From JAAYYF01 sp040255585 (GTDB lineage Bacteria > Deinococcota > Deinococci > Deinococcales > Trueperaceae): DNA of 18,741 nucleotides. The stretch is taken from NCBI GenBank assembly GCA_040255585.1, contig JBDZVI010000060.1:1-18741 (forward strand). Direction: 5' to 3'. The translations under genes were made by a program, and so were the position numbers. Shown piece after piece: positions 15,038 to 18,741 of this stretch; the stretch's first letter is position 1; every line of letters begins with the position of its first letter. The notes beneath the pieces were generated by a model, which saw nothing but the letters and a program-made list of their open reading frames with translations, was not told where the DNA came from and did not search any database.

Positions 15038-15802
15038 GGACGCCGGGTCCAGGTAGAGCCGCGCGTGCTGCACGGTGCGCAGGACGGAGCCGGGGTGGTC
15101 CTCGCTCACGGGCCCGTACAGGCAGGCCTGCACGGCGGGGACCTTGCGCGCTTCCGGCACGATGCAGAGGACCTGCTTGGGGGCTAGGAGCGCCGGGATG
15201 GTGAGGGTGATGGCGTGCGTCGGCACGGACGCGAGGTCGGGGAAGTGCCCCTCGCCGACCTGCTGCTTACGGCTCGCCTCGGCCAGCTCGATGACCTTCA
15301 CCCAGTGGGGGTCGTCGAAGAACGCGTAGGGCGGGTCGTTGAACGCGAGGTGGCCGTTCTCGCCCCAGCCGAGCGCCACGAGGTCGACCGGGTGGGCGCG
15401 CAGGAGCGCCTCGTAGGCGCGGCAGTTCTCATCGGCCGCGTCCTGGCCGCCAGGCACGGGGTGGAACTCGCCGAGCGGCACATGGTCGACGAAGTGCTCG
15501 TGCAGGAAGCGCGGGAAGCTCGCCGGATGCCCGGCGGGCAGGCCCAGGTACTCGTCCATGTGGAACGCCCGGACGCGCCGCCAGTCGACGCCGTCCAGCT
15601 CGCGCAGCGCGTGTAGGAAGGCGAGCTGCGAGTTGCCGGTCGCGAGGATGACGTTCGCCTCGCCGCGCGCGCGGATGGCGGAGGTGAGCGCCTCGCGGGC
15701 AGCCAGCGCCGCGGCCAGACCCATGGCCTCCGTGCTGGCGTAGACGGCGACCGGGATGGAGTCGACCGTTAGTTCACGTACGGGTGTTGGTGCGCCTGGC
15801 AT
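15020..15802 (-). CDS. NagB-family sugar-phosphate deaminase/isomerase, divergent active site
   Basis: A 260-residue member of the glucosamine-6-phosphate deaminase family: ATGNSQ (54-59) for the phosphate loop, FHMDEYLGLPAGHPASF (80-96) with the catalytic Asp, and GENGHLAFNDPP (147-158). In E. coli NagB the ring-opening residues are Asp141, His143 and Glu148; the matching positions here are Asn149, His151 and Asp156. The same GENGH...FNDPP form occurs in a recognisable subgroup of NagB-like proteins, so it is probably functional but may act on another sugar phosphate. It is the first gene of the uronate operon, with AAAGGA before the ATG at 15802, and its stop overlaps the SDR start. Why a NagB-type enzyme leads a uronate operon is unclear. 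Confidence 0.82.
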   Translation of the reverse strand: MPGAPTPVRELTVDSIPVAVYASTEAMGLAAALAAREALTSAIRARGEANVILATGNSQLAFLHALRELDGVDWRRVRAFHMDEYLGLPAGHPASFPRFLHEHFVDHVPLGEFHPVPGGQDAADENCRAYEALLRAHPVDLVALGWGENGHLAFNDPPYAFFDDPHWVKVIELAEASRKQQVGEGHFPDLASVPTHAITLTIPALLAPKQVLCIVPEARKVPAVQACLYGPVSEDHPGSVLRTVQHARLYLDPASAAGLR

Positions 15803-15923
15803 GCGGACATCCTTTCGCTCGCCGTCGACCGCCCCGTGAGCGCGGATGGCGCCTGGGACGACCCGTACCCGTTCAACCGGTTCGGGCGAGTGCGTGGGCC
15901 GCCGCCGCGACCCCTGTTCGACA

Positions 15924-15942
15924 CGTTAGGTTACCGCTAACG
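15924..15942. promoter_or_regulatory. Candidate LacI-type operator
   Basis: CGTTAG-GTTACCG-CTAACG is an inverted repeat with perfect 6-bp arms and a 7-bp centre, about 15-33 nt downstream of the expected transcription start of the operon promoter. Position and shape suit a repressor that blocks transcription; the LacI-family gene in the operon is the natural partner. Confidence 0.5.
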
Positions 15943-15963
15943 CAAGCTGCTCGACTGCTGCCA

Positions 15964-15993
15964 AGGATAGGTAGGGGCGGTTGGGGCTGTCAA
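15964..15993 (-). promoter_or_regulatory. Promoter of the uronate operon
   Basis: On the minus strand a perfect TTGACA (15988-15993) is followed by an 18-bp spacer and TATCCT (15964-15969). Transcription would start near 15957, leaving a leader of about 155 nt to the ATG at 15802. No riboswitch-like structure was recognised in the leader. Confidence 0.6.
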
Positions 15994-16055
15994 GCTAGGG
16001 CACGGGTGGACACGACCGCTTGAGCGCGGCCCCGACCTTCGCTAGATGAGGCTCG

Positions 16056-16472
16056 TCATATGAACACGCCCACGCCCACGTGGAAGCGCTCCGCGAGCTT
16101 GCGCGCTAGGGCCTTGCTGATGCCGCGCTCCCCCGAGAGTATGCGGCTCAGGTTGCCCTGGTTCACGAGTCCTTCCCGGGCCAGCTGGTACTGGCTGACG
16201 CCGTGCTCCTCCATGAGGTAGGCCAGTACCTTGTAGGGCTCGATGTCCGGGTCTTTCAGCGCTGGTTCGTTCTCGAGTTCCCAGGTGTGCGCCAGGCCGG
16301 CGAGGTAGTCGAAGAGAGCGGCGTACGGCTCGCTCTTCGTGCCGTACGTGTCGGAAACGTGGCGCATGATGTCGACGATGCGCTCGTACTCTTCTTCGGT
16401 GGTGGGGCGCACGAGGCCGCCGACGTGCCGCTGGAACTCTGCCCAGGCCGTAGGTATGCGTTCGACGATCAT
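16056..16472 (-). CDS. higA: HigA-type antitoxin with C-terminal HTH
   Basis: A 138-residue protein. The helical N-terminal half is followed by an XRE-type helix-turn-helix at residues 92-131 (VSQYQLAREGLVNQGNLSRILSGERG, then KALARKLAERFHV), the arrangement of the HigA group. The ATG at 16472 was preferred over an in-frame ATG at 16493 because GGAGG ends 6 nt before it and because it overlaps the toxin stop (ATGA). It follows the toxin gene, the reversed order typical of higBA. It would neutralise HigB and repress the shared promoter. Confidence 0.88.
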   Translation of the reverse strand: MIVERIPTAWAEFQRHVGGLVRPTTEEEYERIVDIMRHVSDTYGTKSEPYAALFDYLAGLAHTWELENEPALKDPDIEPYKVLAYLMEEHGVSQYQLAREGLVNQGNLSRILSGERGISKALARKLAERFHVGVGVFI

Positions 16473-16768
16473 GAACGACCTCCATGGTTCCACTTGTCGT
16501 ACTCCGCGTGCGTGAGGATCCGTTTGATGAAGACGCGGTTCTGGCGGAAGCTAACGTCGGCGATGAGGCGGTACTTGTTGCCACCGATGTTGAAGATGAC
16601 GAGGTTCGCATCGCTCACATAGTCGGCTCTTGGGAAGGCCGCCTTGAGTTCCGCCCAGTTCGCGAAGTCGGTTCTCTGCATCAGCTTGAGCCAGATCCTT
16701 AGGGGTTCTTGCGCACGCGGGTGGCGCTCCCAGAACTCGCGCAGGGTTCTGGGAGCGATGACGTTCAC
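16469..16768 (-). CDS. higB: HigB-type mRNA interferase toxin
   Basis: A 99-residue RelE-superfamily toxin of the HigB group. Features are the N-terminal helix TLREFWERHP, the central ANWAELKAAFPRADYV, and the beta series VIFNIGGNKYRLIADVSFRQNRVFIKRILTHAEYDKW, which is the family signature. HigB cleaves mRNA on the ribosome (family knowledge). The GTG at 16768 is chosen because the conserved NVIAPRTLREFW begins there and because TACACT lies 6 nt upstream; the frame stays open 26 codons further but would lie upstream of the promoter. Overlaps higA by 4 nt. Confidence 0.88.
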   Translation of the reverse strand: MNVIAPRTLREFWERHPRAQEPLRIWLKLMQRTDFANWAELKAAFPRADYVSDANLVIFNIGGNKYRLIADVSFRQNRVFIKRILTHAEYDKWNHGGRS

Positions 16769-16774
16769 GCAAAC

Positions 16775-16780
16775 AGTGTA
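16775..16780 (-). promoter_or_regulatory. -10 box of higBA, giving a leaderless transcript
   Basis: TACACT is separated by exactly 6 nt from the GTG start of higB. The same hexamer and spacing are found before the RHH antitoxin gene at 8345. No Shine-Dalgarno precedes either start. Confidence 0.5.
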
Positions 16781-16913
16781 TGTCAGAGCGACGTATGGCG
16801 CTGTGATATGGGCGTATGCGCTCGGCCATCCACCCGCTAGAGTCATGCTGCAAGCCCAGCACCGAACCTGCTAGGCGCCCGTCAACCGCGCGCCGAAGAA
16901 CGGATGGCCGACC

Positions 16914-17417
16914 ATGCCGATACCAGCCGAAGTCGCACTGCTCCTCGAGTCCTTCGACCGTAACGCCCGTGTAACGCGCGCCTTGCTCGACACCCTCAGT
17001 CTGGAGGACCTCGAGTACAGCGACGGCGTGGGCGGCTTCAACATCGGCCAGCACCTGGCCGACATCGTCAACTTCAGGCTCAGCTGGCTGAAGCGCGTCT
17101 CGCCCGAGCACGCCGCGCGCGTGACGGACGTGACGGGCGAGACGCCGACGTGGTTGACGGTCGGGAGCATCGCCGAGTTGCAGGCTGCTTTCGACGAAGG
17201 GGACGCCGCCATGCGCAGCGCCGTGCTGGACGCCATGGCCGAGGGGCGGGGGTTCAAGGGGTACTACGAATCGCACCCGGCCCACCTCATCCAGCACTGC
17301 ATCGTGCACGACTCGCACCACCGCGGGCAGATCGCGGCGCTGCTGCGGCAGGCCGGGCGGCCCGAGGACCAGCGCATGGCGCTTGAGGACCTGAGCTGGG
17401 CGATCTGGCGCGAGTAA
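16914..17417 (+). CDS. DinB-family metalloprotein
   Basis: A 167-residue four-helix-bundle protein of the DinB/YfiT superfamily. The three expected metal-binding histidines are visible: His47 (FNIGQHLADIV) and His132/His136 in IQHCIVHDSHHRGQI. Members include thiol-dependent transferases that use bacillithiol or mycothiol, and many uncharacterised damage-inducible proteins; the reaction here is unknown. The ATG at 16914 has no strong Shine-Dalgarno. It is divergent from higBA and is followed after 52 bp by the aminotransferase gene on the same strand. Confidence 0.85.
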   Translation: MPIPAEVALLLESFDRNARVTRALLDTLSLEDLEYSDGVGGFNIGQHLADIVNFRLSWLKRVSPEHAARVTDVTGETPTWLTVGSIAELQAAFDEGDAAMRSAVLDAMAEGRGFKGYYESHPAHLIQHCIVHDSHHRGQIAALLRQAGRPEDQRMALEDLSWAIWRE

Positions 17418-17429
17418 CCGGGGCGTAAC

Positions 17430-17457
17430 GACGCTCCAGTAATGACGATCCAGTAAT
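17430..17457. repeat. 14-bp tandem duplication after the DinB-family stop
   Basis: GACGCTCCAGTAAT and GACGATCCAGTAAT lie head to tail 12 bp past the stop codon. The end of the second unit contributes to the TAATAT before the aminotransferase gene. Confidence 0.8.
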
Positions 17458-17459
17458 AT
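17454..17459 (+). promoter_or_regulatory. Candidate -10 box of the aminotransferase gene
   Basis: TAATAT lies 10 nt upstream of the ATG at 17470, implying a leader of only a few nucleotides. It is one nucleotide before the alternative GTG at 17461, which argues against that GTG. Confidence 0.45.
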
Positions 17460-17469
17460 CGTGGGTCCC

Positions 17470-18654
17470 ATGGACCCAGCCGCCGACAGCGCCGCGACGA
17501 TAGCTGCCACGTGGCGGCCCGGGGTCATCGACCTCGGCCCAGGACACCCGTCGACCGACCTGCTGCCCCTGGAACTGCTGCGCTCGGCGGCGTGGGGTGC
17601 CTTAGCCGACGACCCCTCCATCCTCCAGTACGGTGCCGAGCAGGGTTCCGAGCGGTTCAGGCGGCAGCTCGCGGCCATGGTGGAGACTGAGACGGGTGTC
17701 GCCACCGACCCGGACGCGCTGTTCGTCACCGGCGGCGCCTCGCAGGCGCTCGACATCCTCTGCACCTTGTACACGCGGCCCGGTCAGACGGTGCTGGTGG
17801 CCGAACCGACCTACTTCCTCGCGCTGAGGGTGTTCGCCGACCGTGGCCTCCACGTCGTGCCCGTGCCATGCGACGAGCACGGCCCGCTGCCGGAGGCGCT
17901 CGAGGCGGCGCTCGCGGCGCATCGGCCGGCGCTCTTCTACCTCGTGCCCATCTTCGGCAACCCCACGGGCGTGACGCTAACGGCCGAGCGGCGCGCGGCC
18001 GTCGTCGAGCTCACCGCCGGCACAGGCACGCTCGTCGTGGCCGACGAGGTCTACCGCCTCCTCCAGTTCAAGGGCCAGCCGGCCGCGAGCCTGGCTGGGG
18101 AGGGACGCGAGCACGTCGTGTCGCTCAACTCGTTCTCCAAGACCCTCGGCCCCGGCCTGCGGCTGGGTTGGTTCGCCGGTTCCGAAGCGGTCATCGGCCG
18201 CGTACGCGCGAGCGGCTTCCTCAGGAGCGGCGGCGGGCTCAACCCCCTCGTCGCGGCCCTGGTGGGCGAGCTGCTCGCCGACGGACGGTTCTCCGACCAC
18301 GTGCGCAACCTGCGCCGGGTGTACGCGCAGCGCGCGGGAGCGCTCGCGGCGGCGCTGCGCGAGCACGTTCCCGAGCTCGCCTTCGACGAGCCGCGAGGCG
18401 GTTACTTCATCTGGGCCCGGCTGCCGGGCGTGGGTGCGGAGCGCTTGCGTGGCCCAGCGCGCGAGGCGGGCGCCGACTTCGCGCCCGGAGCGGCGTTCTC
18501 GGCCGGTGGTGGGTTCTCGGACCACCTGCGCCTGTCGTTCAGTCGTTACGCTCCGGAGGAGCTAGCCGAGGGCGCGCGCCGCCTAGGCGCGGCCGTTGAC
18601 GCGGCCGTGAACGCGGCCGTGCGCACGGCCACGCGCGCGGCGCAGGCGCTATGA
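17470..18654 (+). CDS. PLP-dependent class I/II aminotransferase
   Basis: A 394-residue fold-type-I aminotransferase. Visible motifs: GPGHPSTDLLP near the N-terminus, VTGGASQALD for the phosphate-binding region, FGNPTG (Asn164), VADEVYRLL (Asp192 that pairs with the pyridine nitrogen), and the Schiff-base lysine Lys224 in SFSKTLGPGLRLGW. The G-x-S-x-x-Q / LxPxxQNPTG style resembles the LysN/2-aminoadipate and MocR-type aminotransferase group; the amino donor cannot be told. The start was set at ATG 17470 rather than GTG 17461 because the -10 box ends at 17459. The C-terminus carries a 12-bp tandem array (AAVD, AAVN, AAVR, TATR). It follows the DinB-family gene but has its own promoter signal. 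Confidence 0.9.
   Translation: MDPAADSAATIAATWRPGVIDLGPGHPSTDLLPLELLRSAAWGALADDPSILQYGAEQGSERFRRQLAAMVETETGVATDPDALFVTGGASQALDILCTLYTRPGQTVLVAEPTYFLALRVFADRGLHVVPVPCDEHGPLPEALEAALAAHRPALFYLVPIFGNPTGVTLTAERRAAVVELTAGTGTLVVADEVYRLLQFKGQPAASLAGEGREHVVSLNSFSKTLGPGLRLGWFAGSEAVIGRVRASGFLRSGGGLNPLVAALVGELLADGRFSDHVRNLRRVYAQRAGALAAALREHVPELAFDEPRGGYFIWARLPGVGAERLRGPAREAGADFAPGAAFSAGGGFSDHLRLSFSRYAPEELAEGARRLGAAVDAAVNAAVRTATRAAQAL
18589..18636 (+). repeat. Four 12-bp tandem units at the aminotransferase C-terminus
   Basis: GCGGCCGTTGAC, GCGGCCGTGAAC, GCGGCCGTGCGC and the weaker ACGGCCACGCGC encode AAVD-AAVN-AAVR-TATR, six codons before the stop. Confidence 0.75.
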
Positions 18655-18716
18655 GGGATCGTGCCGTTCGAGGACAGACGGCCCTGGCCCGCCGCGCGTA
18701 ACATCCGAGTTAGCTC

Positions 18717-18741
18717 ATGGCCAAGCGGACCCGCCATCCAC
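18717..18741 (+). CDS. Possible start of a further gene, cut by the window edge
   Basis: An ATG at 18717 opens a frame (MAKRTRHP...) that continues to the edge. Only eight codons are visible, no family can be named and no clear ribosome binding site is present; the basic start is merely compatible with a real gene. Confidence 0.25.

Noticed and set aside
15803..15957. Leader of the uronate operon considered as a riboswitch
   Set aside because: About 155 nt, but no conserved aptamer pattern was recognised and a protein operator explains the regulation.
16551..17774. 407-codon minus-strand frame spanning higB, DinB and aminotransferase
   Set aside because: It crosses three better-supported genes and shows no coherent domain.

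Overview
High-GC bacterial DNA with dense coding and very short intergenic spacers. Gene content, a RarA-methyltransferase fusion, several near-leaderless promoters (TANNNT about 6 nt upstream of a start codon) and a signal peptidase with a long insertion fit a Deinococcota lineage such as the Trueperaceae. This placement is inference from style and content; no marker gene in the window proves it.

Left part (1-7733). On the minus strand: a 5'-complete HD-domain hydrolase cut by the window edge, an MFS transporter, a RarA (MgsA-type) AAA+ ATPase carrying a C-terminal SAM-methyltransferase-like domain, and a secreted protein with two PPC-like beta domains. On the plus strand: a small putative antitoxin followed by a Fic/Doc toxin gene broken by one extra G, and a type I signal peptidase. 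A 422-bp stretch (2187-2608) holds only candidate promoters.

Middle part (7794-15993). An RHH/RelE-ParE toxin-antitoxin pair is followed by a six-gene minus-strand operon read from a TTGACA/TATCCT promoter with a 19-bp palindromic candidate operator: NagB-family protein, SDR oxidoreductase (probable fructuronate reductase), LacI-family repressor, tagaturonate epimerase UxaE, uronate isomerase UxaC, and a polysaccharide-deacetylase-fold protein. All genes overlap or nearly abut, except the lacI-uxaE junction, whose spacing depends on the start chosen. UxaC, UxaE and the SDR together would convert galacturonate and glucuronate to mannonate; mannonate dehydratase, KDG kinase, KDPG aldolase and transport genes are not in the window. 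The NagB-type and deacetylase-type genes suggest that the true substrate may combine uronic acid and amino sugar (inference).

Right part (16056-18741): a HigBA toxin-antitoxin pair, a DinB-family metalloprotein, a PLP-dependent class I/II aminotransferase, and a possible start of another gene at the edge.

The least ordinary signals are (i) an approximately 90-bp dispersed repeat present twice, once between genes and once in frame inside the deacetylase-fold gene, next to six 18-bp units encoding hexapeptides; (ii) short tandem or direct duplications at many gene starts and ends, several of which copy a start codon or Shine-Dalgarno region; (iii) the frameshifted Doc toxin; (iv) a NagB homologue with altered catalytic residues inside a uronate operon. 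No tRNA, rRNA, CRISPR array, transposase or prophage gene was seen.
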